Assembly: GCA_905331475.1 (NCBI GenBank) | Contig: CAJNYU010001736.1 | Span: 1 to 64,000, forward strand | DNA length: 64,000 nucleotides | Direction of reading: 5' to 3' | From: Rotaria socialis | Taxonomy: Eukaryota; Rotifera; Eurotatoria; Philodinida; Philodinidae | Shown here: positions 46,694 to 59,088 of the stretch, one piece after another | How the letters are laid out: each line of letters opens with the position of its first letter | Numbering within the stretch: position 1 is the stretch's first letter | Notes under the pieces: model-generated | What the model was told of the DNA's origin: nothing | The model's input: the letters and a program-made list of their open reading frames with translations, nothing else | Databases searched by the model: none | Program-made: the position numbers and the translations under genes

Positions 46694-46940
46694 AGATTAG
46701 AAAAGAGATACAAAACAATTTTAAAAACAAACACGTCCGAATATAACAATGTCTAGAATAAAACAAAAATGAATGTTCGTAATACACGAAGCAAGTGACA
46801 CCTCTCGAAACTGATAGGAGTCAAAGAAAAAAAATTATCTATTGCTTAGTTTTTTAGTCATCGACATCATCATAATGTTCGATTAAAAAATAGTTCATGT
46901 TTATTTTTAGATAGCATATCATTTTTTACATACTTTTCAG
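46694..46940. promoter_or_regulatory. Divergent spacer between WSB-like and glutaminase-like genes
   Basis: A 247 bp AT-rich gap between head-to-head start codons must hold at least part of both promoters. No specific site could be named. The plus-strand gene has TTTTCAG right before its ATG. Confidence 0.35.
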
Positions 46941-49900
46941 ATGCAGCGATTGTTTGCATTGCTTGTTGTCGTTGTTCTTACTAAAATTAACGGCAATCCA
47001 GGCGATTTTCGTCCTCCAGCAGTGCCATTGATTGTATTTAGTCCTCATATATCAGGTGAGTCACAATGCGACGCCCGTGAGGAAGAGAAAAGGCTTTTTT
47101 CATAGCACTATTGTCAAAACGAACCATCTAACCTTTTAATCCGTGGACTGCTGAACAGTAAATAAACGTTCGTTTCTAAAACTTAGGCAATGCAACACAC
47201 TTATGCATTATATTATACACACGCGTTCTGCGTATAAAATCTGACTTNAACGTTGTGAAACACGAGATAAATAGAACAAAATTAGATCAGGTTTCAAATG
47301 AAACAAAAAAACTGTTATTGATTATGAATATTTTTTTAATTATGTATAAATTAAAAAGGAAGGAAGGTTGGCTAGTAAAAAGCCAACGACAGCACCACCA
47401 TGAGCTACTAGATTAGGAGACTTCTCAAATATAAAGATTCATCTAAAGATAGTAAAGCACAAGGATTACCTGCATAAACAGTACTCATTACATGTATCGC
47501 TACCATGCTAAGCCTTTTCAGTGAATCATACAAAATTAGTGACATCTATATTATGTTTTTATCATTAAATCCAAATTCCTTTTACATATTTCTTAGTTGG
47601 CGTTTTTTATTTGGAAATAAATTAGAATCTTAATTCGTAGTGCGTGTGTATGTAGTAAGTGTAGCTCAGAAACAAATTTATGATACGACACCAATCCGTT
47701 ACACCAGACCACAGATCATTTCATTTCTACAAGAGTAAAGGACGTTAAGTGCTGATATTTTTTTTTACCCCATTATGATTGTCCAGAACGGAGGGAGAAA
47801 AAGAGTAACTCGATTAATCTTGAGACTCAAATATAATTCAAGTGAGCGTCATACTCTTTTATCATTCTGTGGTTCGTTTATCTGTTCTTTTATTTTCGAA
47901 CTCTATTTACGTCATGATTACAGTTTCGTTTCTAATAATAAACCAATAAAAACAAATGCCCAAATGATAAGCAGTTTGTCTGGCTACGAATATATGATAA
48001 ATAACTAATCATGTACTAAATGAACTTTTCTTTCTCTAAATCGACTACTTTTAATATAGAAAAATAATATTTGTTAAACATCAAAACCCAACTAGATTTT
48101 ACAAATTAATAAAGTTCTTCGTGTACTCGATGGAGATCTGTGAGAGGAAGATAAAAGTTTTTTTTTTATTATTACCAGATAATGCACTTGAATCAGAATT
48201 GATTAAATACCGTTTTCGTTTTTTCTCGAATAGTTTGGTCAGCTTCGGACAACCTGACCGATTCTGATACCGTTCATTGGAGTGGATCCCCACTTCCATT
48301 TCATGGTTTAATCGATATCGATCATAATCAAACATATCGTTTTCTTGGAACTCTACCATCAAATATTCCACCTTTAATACAAAACAGTGTTGTTGTACTA
48401 CCATGGCGTACAATCTATAACTTTTCAACGCCAACGAATTCAGTTGAACTTATTTTATCATTTAGTCAGCCAACATCAATTGAAGATCCGTATACTTACA
48501 TCACATTTGACGTTCGTACACTGGATGAACAACGTCATCATGTCCAAATTTATTTCGAAGAAGGTTCTATGTTAAGTATTAATGATAAACATGAAAAAAT
48601 CTATTGGACTCGAATCGACGAAGGTGTAACTGTATTAACAATGGGTGCTTACAATCAAATTCCATTTGGTATTCGTGGCGATTCAACTCGAAATAATTGG
48701 GGTTATGCGCATTTAATAACTTCAAATAGAAGTACAACAAATGGTTATCAAGGTTTTGGTGACAATCTTCGTCAAGCATTTGTGAATCATCAAGCAATGC
48801 CAAGTGACGATACACGAAAACCACGTCATGCTGATGACCAATCGCCTTCATCAGTATTCATAATCGATTTAGGTCTAGCTTCATCACAGTCCACTTCATC
48901 ATATTTGACCTTTCTCTACGATGATGTTTATTCAATGTTATATTTTCAAGATTGGCAAATACCATGTTGGCGTACCGAACTTAATAATAGTGTATCAGCA
49001 CTTATAGATGAAGCTGTTCTATATTACAACACAAATATGGCTGATGTTACTGATTCAAATCTATTATTGACTACATTATTAACAGATACAGGTGGAGTAC
49101 AATATTCATTACTTGGTTCGCTTGTGACAAGACAAATTACCGGCGCAATGACACGCACATGGTCAGATAAACATAATCGTCCACAATTATATATGAAAGA
49201 AATTTCATCCGATGGTGATGTTAGTACAGTTGATGTTATTTTCCCATCATCGCCATTCTTTCTTTGGTTACATCCTGAAATGTTACGTGACGTTCTTATA
49301 CCTGTTCTTGCTTATGCTAATAATGAAACAAGTATTGATTATAACCTAGCATGGGCTCCACATCATTTGTAAGTGGAATTTAAGTTTTTGTCTTTGATGA
49401 AACATAAGTTAGAAAGACACTGAAGAAATGAGTAATGTGAAGCTGTCTCTTTTCAATTAGAAATAATAACCATTTCAGGTTTCAGTTATTTTTCTCAATC
49501 CGGCAAATATTGACTTCGAATTTTTTCATGTTAATTTTTAGAGGAACATGGCCAGTTTGTGATATATTTCCTGATGAACAAGAACAAATGCCTATGGAAG
49601 AATCTGCAAATATGTTATTGATGCTTGCTGGAGTAGTACAAAGACTTGCAAAATCTGATTTCCTTGACCCCTATTGGAATACGATGGAAATATGGGCACA
49701 ATATCTGAATAGTACATTACCAGATCCAGGAAATCAACTTTGTACCGATGATTTCGTATGTAGTCTTCATACCATTTTTCAGCAACAGCAGCCACTGAAA
49801 TGATTTTCTTGATTTAGGAAGGACCATCACCACATAATTGTAATTTAGCATTGAAAGGTATATTAGGATTAGGTGCTTATGCCATTCTCTTGAATTCAAC

Positions 49901-50521
49901 GGGGCAAACACAGCGTGCTACGATCTATATGAATCAAGCACAAGCTCATGGTATGAAATAAAATCTAACAGTTGAACAATTTTCATTTCTATCATTTGTT
50001 TTTTGAATTTTATTTTAAAAGCAAATTATTGGTTGTCAGCTGCACGTGATGCTGAAAATTATCGTCTTCAATATAATTTACCAAATACTTGGTCACAAAA
50101 ATATAATCTTATCTATCAAAAAATTTTATCATTGAACTTATTTCCATCCGATGTTGCTCAAATAGAATCAAATTATTACATGTCAAAAATGCTTGATTTT
50201 GGTATTCCACTTGATTCACGTTCAGCATTGACCAAGGCTGATTGGACATCATGGATAGCTACATTTAATAATAATGAAGAACAAGAGAATCAAATATTCA
50301 GTAAATTATATAAATTCGCACATGAATCACCTGACCGTGTACCATTGAGTGATTTCTATGACGCATCGAATGGTCATGTACTAGGTTTTCGTGCACGGCC
50401 AGTTATGGGCGGATTGTTTGCTCGAGTGTTATTAGATAATCCGCTTATAGAGAATATTTATACTAAATCGAAAAGGCCTCTGCAACGTCATGGACGAATC
50501 AACAAATGCGATATATCATAA
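46941..50521 (+). CDS. Secreted glutaminase A-like protein (GtaA; DUF5127/DUF4965/DUF1793 type)
   Basis: GtaA-type proteins are extracellular enzymes annotated as glutaminases, converting glutamine to glutamate, with an N-terminal beta domain and a C-terminal six-hairpin domain. Proposed exons 46941-47055, 48234-49368, 49542-49755, 49818-49950 and 50022-50521 join in phase to 2097 nt, about 698 residues, the usual length. A signal peptide is clear (MQRLFALLVVVVLTKINGNP). The N-terminal PPAVPLIVFSPHISVWSAS and HWSGSPLPFHGLIDID, then WGYAHLI, and the central DLGLASSQSTSSYLTFLYDD and CWRTELNN fit the family; the C-terminal part has GTWPVCDIFPDEQEQMPMEE and LKGILGLGAYA. The family is best known from fungi, so fungal-to-rotifer transfer is plausible; five exons show it is domesticated if so. 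Intron 1 is 1.18 kb and contains one ambiguous base. Confidence 0.85.
47056..48233 (+). other. Long intron 1 of the glutaminase-like gene
   Basis: GTGAGT donor and GAATAG acceptor. It contains the only N of the window, at 47248, and no coding signal. The other introns of this gene are 60-175 bp. Confidence 0.6.
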
Positions 50522-51945
50522 TTTTCTAATTATCAATTAAATATATCGAAAAAAAATTGACTTCTTTTTTATTATTAGTCTATAAAAATGCATTTTTTTT
50601 CAGCTAGATAACAACGACATGATTGTTTTTCTGTAATATCTAGTATTTAATTTTTATTGGTTGAAGTATTCTTTTTTTTGTGATACACTAAAATAAATTC
50701 GTATGACATTAGCTATATGTTGTATTGCAGAACCACATTGATAGAATAGCGTACACCCGCTTAACACATATTAGCGGAGAATATTTCACATTGTATCATA
50801 TTTTCGAAATTCTATGACTGTTTCTTCATTCAATGAACAAAAATTATCTAAATTTTTTAAAATAGACTGTTGAGCAGACGAAAAACAAATTTTATTTGAT
50901 TCTCTATGTGAAATTTTAATGATCGATATTAATTCTTCAAACTCTGCAACAGTGGATTATGCTGCGGTTTCATTGAATATTTGACATGGACAAAAGCAGA
51001 GAAACCCCATTGGGATAAAAAAAACATGAGTTAGTGTATTTGATGAATTATGGAATGTTCTTTGACGATTTATAATGATAAACAGGAGATGAATAAATGC
51101 AATATATATTTATTTTGATTGATAATTTTTATAGGTAGATATCTACTACAACAATAAAGATACACATGTGACCAGGAAACAATGAAACTATGCCTTGAAG
51201 TTCATCTGGTTTTCCAACGAAATATCAGATTTTTTTCTACTGAACATTGTGAAAGAAGCAAACATTCTGATGAAATATATACAATTTTTAGATAAATAAT
51301 CCTAGTCAAAAACGTCAAAAAAATTAAATTGAAAAGACACTATACGATAAAGTATAGGTATCGAGTTCAAAAATACTCTGCATACATTTTTCGTCTAGTT
51401 AGAAAATTTTAATAGACTCTCAATCCATAAATTGAAAATATATTTTGATCACCTACGACACCTTTTGAAAATTTTCTCCTTTCTTTTATGATGGATATAA
51501 CGTGGACTAATGGATTTCACTTTGGTTAGTTAGCACGTATATCAGTTCAAATTCATTTCAAACTAGTTTCAAGAGAACGCGTCAGTTCTTTCTTATCAGT
51601 CTATGAGTTTTTTTTTCATAAAAGCACTCACCATGCTCACTAGCACTATCCACACATACAGCAAGCAGTGTGTGCAGGATAAAGTATTTGTCTAAAGTAA
51701 AATATTACTACATCTTTTAGTTTATAGATAAAGTCAAAGGTTGCGATAATAAATATCTTCAGTAAATATAATAAATTTTGTTCTTCTAAAACAAAAATGC
51801 TTCAGTGTTACTGTTATTCAGTATGATAACGTTGGTTTCGATTAGAACAAAAGCTATAGCCTCGCTGTTCATGTGTACAAATGATGTTCGATGAGCCAAG
51901 AACACAAGCTATTTATTTCATCATTTTATTCATTCTAGATTTATC
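50522..51945. other. Intergenic, nothing recognised
   Basis: AT-rich spacer; no gene or repeat identified. ATTCTAG lies 7 bp before the next start codon. Confidence 0.5.
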
Positions 51946-52512
51946 ATGCCTAGCTCAAAACAAATTCAAAGTCCATTCTATGGCTTTCTATTTTGTACTT
52001 TTGTAATTGTTCTTGCAAGTATATTAATACAAACACGTAATTCACCACCTCTAAATGAATATCTTCCGAAAACAATTGCATCAACAAAACCATATGCAAC
52101 ATTTGAAGAATTCTATCCACATTATTTACTTGAACATTCTAAACAAACGACTCGAATATGGCATTATATTGGTACAGCTCTTGTTACCACTTATATGTTA
52201 TGCAATCCGATTCTGATAGTTTCATTATTATCAGCAGGTTTAGCTGCTTTTTCTCTTGTACCGTTTCTTCGCCATTTACCAAACGGTTTATATGAAATGG
52301 GTTTATTTTTAGTACTCTATCTTCTTGGTAGTAAATTATTAGCACGTTCGTTTAAAGCAGCTATTGTACCACTTGTATTGGGATATAGTTTTGCTTGGAT
52401 TGGTCATTTTTATTATGAACATAATAAGCCGGCAACATTCATATATCCAGCATATAGTTTAATGAGTGATTTTCGAATGGTATATGAAGCTGCTAAAGGA
52501 CAATTTTCTTGA
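51946..52512 (+). CDS. DUF962 / Mpo1-like membrane protein
   Basis: A 188-residue single-exon member of the DUF962 family. The yeast member Mpo1 (YGL010W) is an ER Fe(II)-dependent dioxygenase in alpha-oxidation of 2-hydroxy fatty acids from phytosphingosine, so a lipid-degrading ER role is likely by family. An N-terminal membrane segment (GFLFCTFVIVLASILI) is an addition to the usual form. The family histidines are present: YPHYLLEHSKQTTRIWHYIG (two His-containing motifs) and SFAWIGHFYYEHNKPATF, followed by YPAYSLMSDFRMV, the conserved ending. Three further hydrophobic stretches lie between. Its stop is 106 bp from the NUP133 start codon on the same strand. Confidence 0.88.
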   Translation: MPSSKQIQSPFYGFLFCTFVIVLASILIQTRNSPPLNEYLPKTIASTKPYATFEEFYPHYLLEHSKQTTRIWHYIGTALVTTYMLCNPILIVSLLSAGLAAFSLVPFLRHLPNGLYEMGLFLVLYLLGSKLLARSFKAAIVPLVLGYSFAWIGHFYYEHNKPATFIYPAYSLMSDFRMVYEAAKGQFS

Positions 52513-52618
52513 AAATGTCTTTTATTATTATTAAATAAAACAATAGCTGATGATTTTTTTTCACTTAATAAAAATAAAGAATATTTTTCTAATTTTCCAG
52601 ATAGAAAAAGAAGAAGAA

Positions 52619-55600
52619 ATGAATTTATCAACTAGTGATCTATCATTTTTAAGTGATCGGTGAGAGAGAAATAGACATTTGCTTCTAGAGAGTGTGTTTG
52701 TATTTGTATTTTTCTTTTCTACAAAAATACTATAGTTCTCGACACCGATCGATGATATCAGCTGGTTTTCAATTATCATCAGCGTCATCAAATTCACCAT
52801 TTGAACAATATTCATCAAAATTGCCAGCATCTGTACGTGGAGCACTCAATCATACAGCAGGTTCGATATAAATATATGAATTAATACTACCAAATAGGCT
52901 GGTATGGATAGATTCGAAATAGCTCTCCCTATCTAATTGAAATATTTTTTGAAATTGTTCTAAAAAGTATTCAATTTTATATTTAAATAGTTTGTATCTA
53001 TTTCATAGATGTTTCATTATTGAGCGCTCGATTTTCACGTAATGGCTATTGTTGGCTTGTCTCAGATCAAACAGCATATGTTTGGCTTGCTTCTAGTTCA
53101 AATCGAATAACTGTAAATAATTCAATGCCATTTTTTTTCTCAATTTTTCTCATAATTTATCTTTTCAGGATGCTCTTATTCATCAAGAACTTAAATTACC
53201 TGAATGTGCTCTTGGACAACAAGCAAATTTAATAGAATTGTTTTCAGTCAATGCTGATGATGCTGATTGTTGTTCGTGCCTCGTAATAACATGTGATGGT
53301 TATGCTCGTTATTGGCGTACAATTGTACGGCCAAATGATTACTATGATGTTAAACTTGAATTTGATCAGATTGAAATTCTATGTCATTTTAAAGTAATAA
53401 AAACAAATAATTTTGCTTCTATCATAAATAGTTCGGTATTTCAGGATGATATTTGTGTTTGCGGTTCGTATTCTGGAAGATTATATACAATTCCATGTAA
53501 TGCATTGTGTAATAAGGCAAGATATATCATAGAAACGGATTTTGTTTGCTTATTAAATATGTGATAAATAGGCTTATATTCGTCCATCATCATCATCATT
53601 ATTATCATCGATTGGTTTTGGATTAAAATCAATGTTATTCGGTACAAGTCGTCAAATGAAAGATAATGAAATTCTTCGTTGTCTTCATTCATTAAAAAAT
53701 GATACATCAACACCAACAACAATATCAATGAATGTAGATTTAATATCATTAACAGATAAACATTTATACTTTTGGTATTTAGCCGAAAATGAAATTCAAG
53801 TAAAATTATTATTGTTGATTGATTCGTACGTAAATGTTTAGTGTTCATTTTTCTTTTTGTATTTCATAGCTTGTACATTCACTTGATCTTCAGCAAGTAT
53901 TTGCTCATGAAGCAGCAAAAGATCAAGTTAGTAGTTAAATAAAATTAATTGAATACACATGAAAAATTATTTAAATTTAGAAACCAAATGATAATCATCG
54001 AAATGTTTCATGCATTTCATTAAGTGTAACACAGTATGTCATATAGACTATTTTTTAATCATAGTAAAACAATTATTTTATAGAGAAACAATTTATGTTC
54101 TTGCGATTCATCATGGTTCACAAGATTATCGTTTAATGTTAGGTAAGATAATTGAAAGAAAAATTGTCTTAAATACTTTTCTTTCTTTTTGATAGGCGTA
54201 TTTTCATTGAATCATTCCGGTGTTCAACTTGTTTCATTTGTGTTTCTTACTAATCATCTTAATATTCGTGTAAGTTTTTTTATTATGACTGATATTAATA
54301 ACTCGAAACAAATCGAATTTTACTTAAAAAGTTATTCATGATCTCACGTAGATATGCACAAGTCTCAATGAGAATGATGTTGATGTATTTTCTAACCTAA
54401 TACGAGAGCGGATTAGTTAGAAAACAAACAGTTCACTATCGAGTATGAAGTACTTTCTACGATTGTTACTTTAACATTTTTAGATTTCACTCCCAAATAT
54501 AAAAAAAAGTTTCTTTATTTAATTATTCATTTTATTTTCAGTTGGATGAACTTATTGTCAAACCACGTGTACGAATATTTGCTGTACCAAATCAGCCGGC
54601 ACTACTTGTTCATACGAAAAAAGATGCTTTTGTTTATACTGGTAAGATATTAAACTGATATTTCTTTATGAAAATTCGTACCGTTTTGTTTTTAACCAAT
54701 AGGACCAGATTATTCAGTACTTCTTCGTGCTAGTTTTACGAATTTAAATGAAACAATATTAGGAAGTGGCCTATGTGGACAACGTTTGTTAATGTTCGGT
54801 CATGTGCAAGGTTTGATAACACCACGAGCACAAGATTTAATGACAAAGTAAGAAAATTAACATGAAATAAGAGTTAACCATTTTATGAATTTTAGTTTAC
54901 TGACGAAAAACGCTGACAATGATCCATATCAACCGATGATTAATGCTTTTCATGCATTTCTTATTCGAAATGATCCAGTAAGGATTCTTTTCTCCGCATT
55001 GACTAGAATAATAATAATTCATATCTGTAGGGTGGTGCTGTTGAATTATTTCGACGATTTCTAAGTGTCATTGATACAACTCAACTAGATGATATTGTTG
55101 TACGATTTGGAATTTTTATTATTGATGATCCATCATTGCAAGGTTAGAAATACACTTACGTTAGATTTCAATGTGTGATAGATTTTTATTTTTATTTAGA
55201 AACAAATGATTTAACAAGACAATTAGAAAAGAAAAATGATATCTATAATTATTATTTCTCATTTCTTAAATTAATTGCGGTGTGGAATAAAGTAAGAAAA
55301 AGAAATTACATTGTAAAATTTTCTTGTCGAGAAGCAAATATGTATTGCTCAAATGTAACATACAATTATGCATGTGTTTAAAACAGTTTTCCATTAAAAT
55401 TAAGTTATTATCTTGATTGGAAAAATGTTCTAGTTCGCATAGAACGTAAAAAACCCAATCAGAACTGAAAAAAGTAATATTTCAGGGTCTGATTGGTTTT
55501 GTCCAAAATATACTCATTCATGATTGATCACTATTATTCGTAGGAAAACCCGCTAGAGTTAATAATTAATTTCAAAGCATTGGTTTTGAAATTTTGTTTT

Positions 55601-58600
55601 TAATACTAATTTATTTAGCTTCATGTTGCACATTTCAATAATGGAATCTATCATACGAAACAAATCTTACAACAGTTCGGTGAGAAATTACAATGTGCTA
55701 AAGCTTTTGCTCAAGCAAGCCAGTGTGTTACTATAATTTGTTTTTCTACTCGTGCTATTATCTATATTCTATTATAGACAATCGCTTTATTTGCAAGCAG
55801 CCTTCCGGTCAAAATCTCGGCATAGTCAAGTAAATAATCTCAAAGAATCAAATAGATATTTTCAAAAACTATTCATCTTTAGATTTCTGATATATCTGAA
55901 GTCATAGCAACAATTATCGTTGGTGTTATTGAAGCAAGTCGTACGCTTGAAATTCAATCTTATGAAGAAGCAACACGTTTGCTATTGATTGCATTTGATA
56001 GTATACAAAAATATCGTCAAGATCATGAACAAGAATCAGTTATATCATCGAATCCAATTGATGACGAAAATTTTACACAATCAATCATTTGTCAACCATG
56101 GATTTTATATGAACAAAATCTTCATGATTTATATGTTTTACATGTAAGTATTTTTTTGTTTTGTTTCTGAATATCGAATAGTGAGGCGAATTGAAAGAAA
56201 GCACATAGAAACTGCTGGGAAAATTTATTTAAACCATTAGACTAGTTATCGAGTCCGAATGTCTGTCTCGTTCGCATTTTATGCTAACTTTTCAATGGCG
56301 ATCAAATGTTTATGGCAACTTGAAAACAGTGTTCAAAACAATAAATCCTAGAATCAGTTGAAGTATAGAGGCTAATAGGATAGGCATCGAATACAGGATT
56401 AAACCTTCCATTTGAAATTAAAAAGGATAAGTCTTTTTTTTAGTGTACTCAACATTTTGAACAAGCATTAGAATTATGTGAATCACATGAAGTTCGCGAA
56501 CGTTTACTAACAATGATCTCTCGACTTGTCTATAATATTCTTGATGAATATCGAGTTTATGTATGTGATCTTTATTCAGATGGTGAATCAAATAATGATG
56601 CAGAACAAAAACCGTGGATTAACTATAAACAAAAACGAAGTTCATTAATAAAAATATTCAGTAAATAGTATTTCTTTTTTAAATTTATATTTAAGAATAT
56701 CATTTTTTTATTTTAAAGTTAAATTGAAAGAATATTCGAAAGGTAAACAATTGGCAGAAGAATTTGAAGATTATCTAGCATTAATTGAAATATGTGATGA
56801 CATAAAAGATACTGAACAGTTGAGAACATATATTGAACAATATGGAGACAAAGTAAATAGCTTTTCTTGTCTTAATAAAAAGCCGAAACATTCGATCATA
56901 TTGTAGTTTATGGTTGTATTTGACGATTATTTACGATCGAAATCAGTATTATCTGTTTTATTTCAAGAAGAATATTTCGATTTAAAATCTGTTCAACGTT
57001 ATTTAAAATCAAAACCAGAATTCGCCTGGATGGTTGATGTAAAAAATCGAGATTATGAGCATGTAAAAATGAGAATAACTTCTTTTTTTTCTCAAAATTC
57101 AATTGGCTATTATCATATTTAGGCTTCTCTCTCAGCTTTACAACAAGTTGCCGAAACAATCGGTAAACGTCAAGTAAGATATTCTTTTAGTACTTACTTA
57201 TTTAGTTATTTATTATTCTTTTTTGAATAGACTCTTTTGGCTGTTAGCAAATTCGCATTACTGGCTAGCAGTCATAATGAAGTACGAAATGCTGAAGCTA
57301 TTAAATTACGTTTACGTTTTATTGAAAACGAAGAAAATCTTTGCCAACAAAGACTTGATCTTTTATCGAATGTAATAAGAAATTGATGATCACTTCATTA
57401 ATAGATGATTTTTTTTGTATGTTTAGCTCGATGAAAGTGAACGATTGAAGCAACCACTAATTAGTCCAAAAGATATGATAAAGGTTCATGCGTTTTAAAT
57501 CGAAAAAACGAATCTTCTGTTTATTAATTGTTATTGATTTACTTTTAGAATTTAGTATTGAAGAAAAATACATCACAATCATTATTACAACGTTATTGTA
57601 GTGCTTTGAAAATACTTTCTCAAATGGAGGTATGAAATTGTTTATGTTTTTAGTCTAGATCAGAATTCTATTTGAAAAAAAATCAAGTTTTTATTATAGT
57701 TATTTAACGATTATTACAGGCGTTTTTTTTAAATATATTTAGAATTCTTTTTAAAGTACGATTTGAAAGCTTATTCACATATAACAATGGTGTGTTTTTA
57801 GTTTATTTTATTAATATTAATATTAGTCATTTCTTCATTATGTCAGAATTGTACGTCATAAAAGTCACGTTTTGTCATCGACAATTATTTGATCTAGTAA
57901 CCAACTATTAAAAATAATTCTCATATTTGTTATTATGTCGATGAAGATTTAGTAGTTCTTGTATAGGAGACAGAATCTTTTGCTCTATAGAGATATCTAA
58001 ACTTTTAAGATGAAGATGTTTAGTCAAAGATACCACATTTTAGAGAGTAAAAATATCTACATACAATTAAGTGCTTAGTCTTTTAGGAAATGTTTGAACT
58101 ATATTCAATAGATGGATCTGATAAAAAAAAGCCTATTTTGTAAGCTTATAAAATAGAGTCCGGATAATGCGCTGAAAATAATTCCCTATGACTATTCATC
58201 TAAGCCTATATTTAGATGCAATCGTAAGCGGACGATCTTAAGTTAAGCAGGATTAGTTAAAGCTTTTCTGCATCGAATCTTAAGCCACTATAAGATTCGA
58301 TGTAGAAATAAAAATTTCAATAAAATACTATTTTAATTGTCGATAAGATTTCCAGAAATGCCAATTACTAATCAGATCAATGATATTCAATATTTGTTTT
58401 TGTTATGTTATCGGAGCCATTAGTGTTTTTATATTAGATATCGATGAGTAATTCTATTTCGATTTCTATATTGTCTAATATTTGATTTTCATGCAACAAT
58501 AAATGGTCGTAGATCATCTACCATTTGGTATTACCAAGGGCATAATGGTAATACTCTTAGATAAATACAAATTCCAATAAATAAAAACACACAATCTGTT

Positions 58601-58995
58601 TATCCTATTTTCCGATGAAAATGTGTTACCGGTGTTTTCTTTTTTCTTCATAGAGTAATCCGGATTTCGATCAACTTCGTTTATTTATATTTGCTCAAGC
58701 GCTTCTAGTTGATCCTCTTAAATCAATAGGCAATTCAGCAGATCCATTATCATGTAATGCTAAAACACTTTTTAGTCAATTATTTGATTATATTAAACGT
58801 AAGTCTTGTTTCTACTGACACACATTTTCTTTTCTATGATTAAAACTAAATAATTTAGATGAAAATCTTGATAAATACAATATAATTCCATCGCGTGAAA
58901 AACTTCAATCATCGAATGACCTTGTATCATTTCAAAACAATCAAAAATTTCAAGAAGCACTTGCAGCTATCTATTCATCGTTACTAACTAGATAA
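52619..58995 (+). CDS. NUP133: Nucleoporin NUP133, 27 proposed exons
   Basis: A scaffold nucleoporin of the Y (NUP107-160) complex of the nuclear pore. I propose 27 exons; all phases join and sum to 3105 nt, 1034 residues, slightly shorter than the vertebrate protein. The N-terminal half is a beta-propeller (NGYCWLVSDQTAYVWLA, CDGYARYWRT, SLTDKHLYFWYL); the C-terminal half is alpha-solenoid (GKQLAEEFEDYLALIEICDD, LRSKSVLSVLFQEEYFD, SKPEFAWMVDVKNRDYEH, GKRQTLLAVSKFALLASS), the last blocks matching NUP133 closely in order. Exon starts are 52619, 52736, 53009, 53169, 53445, 53572, 53870, 53981, 54084, 54196, 54542, 54703, 54896, 55031, 55200, 55619, 55778, 55883, 56444, 56719, 56907, 57123, 57231, 57427, 57549, 58654, 58859. 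One intron (53517-53571) uses a GC donor; another (53394-53444, 51 bp) is stopless and three-fold, so could be retained. The start ATG follows a TTTTCCAG by 18 bp. Confidence 0.88.
57630..58653 (+). other. Long NUP133 intron 25
   Basis: Starts GAG|GTATGA and ends CATAG|AGT, 1.02 kb; most NUP133 introns are 50-70 bp. No coding or repeat signal was found. Confidence 0.55.
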
Positions 58996-59088
58996 TTTCT
59001 TATTGTATAAAATAAAAAAAACAACAAGAGATCTTTTTCCTGAGAAAAATAAATGAATATATGTGTGTATGTATATGTCGTGGAATAA

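Noticed and set aside
53441..53848. 135-codon minus-strand frame
   Set aside because: Antisense of NUP133 propeller exons and introns.
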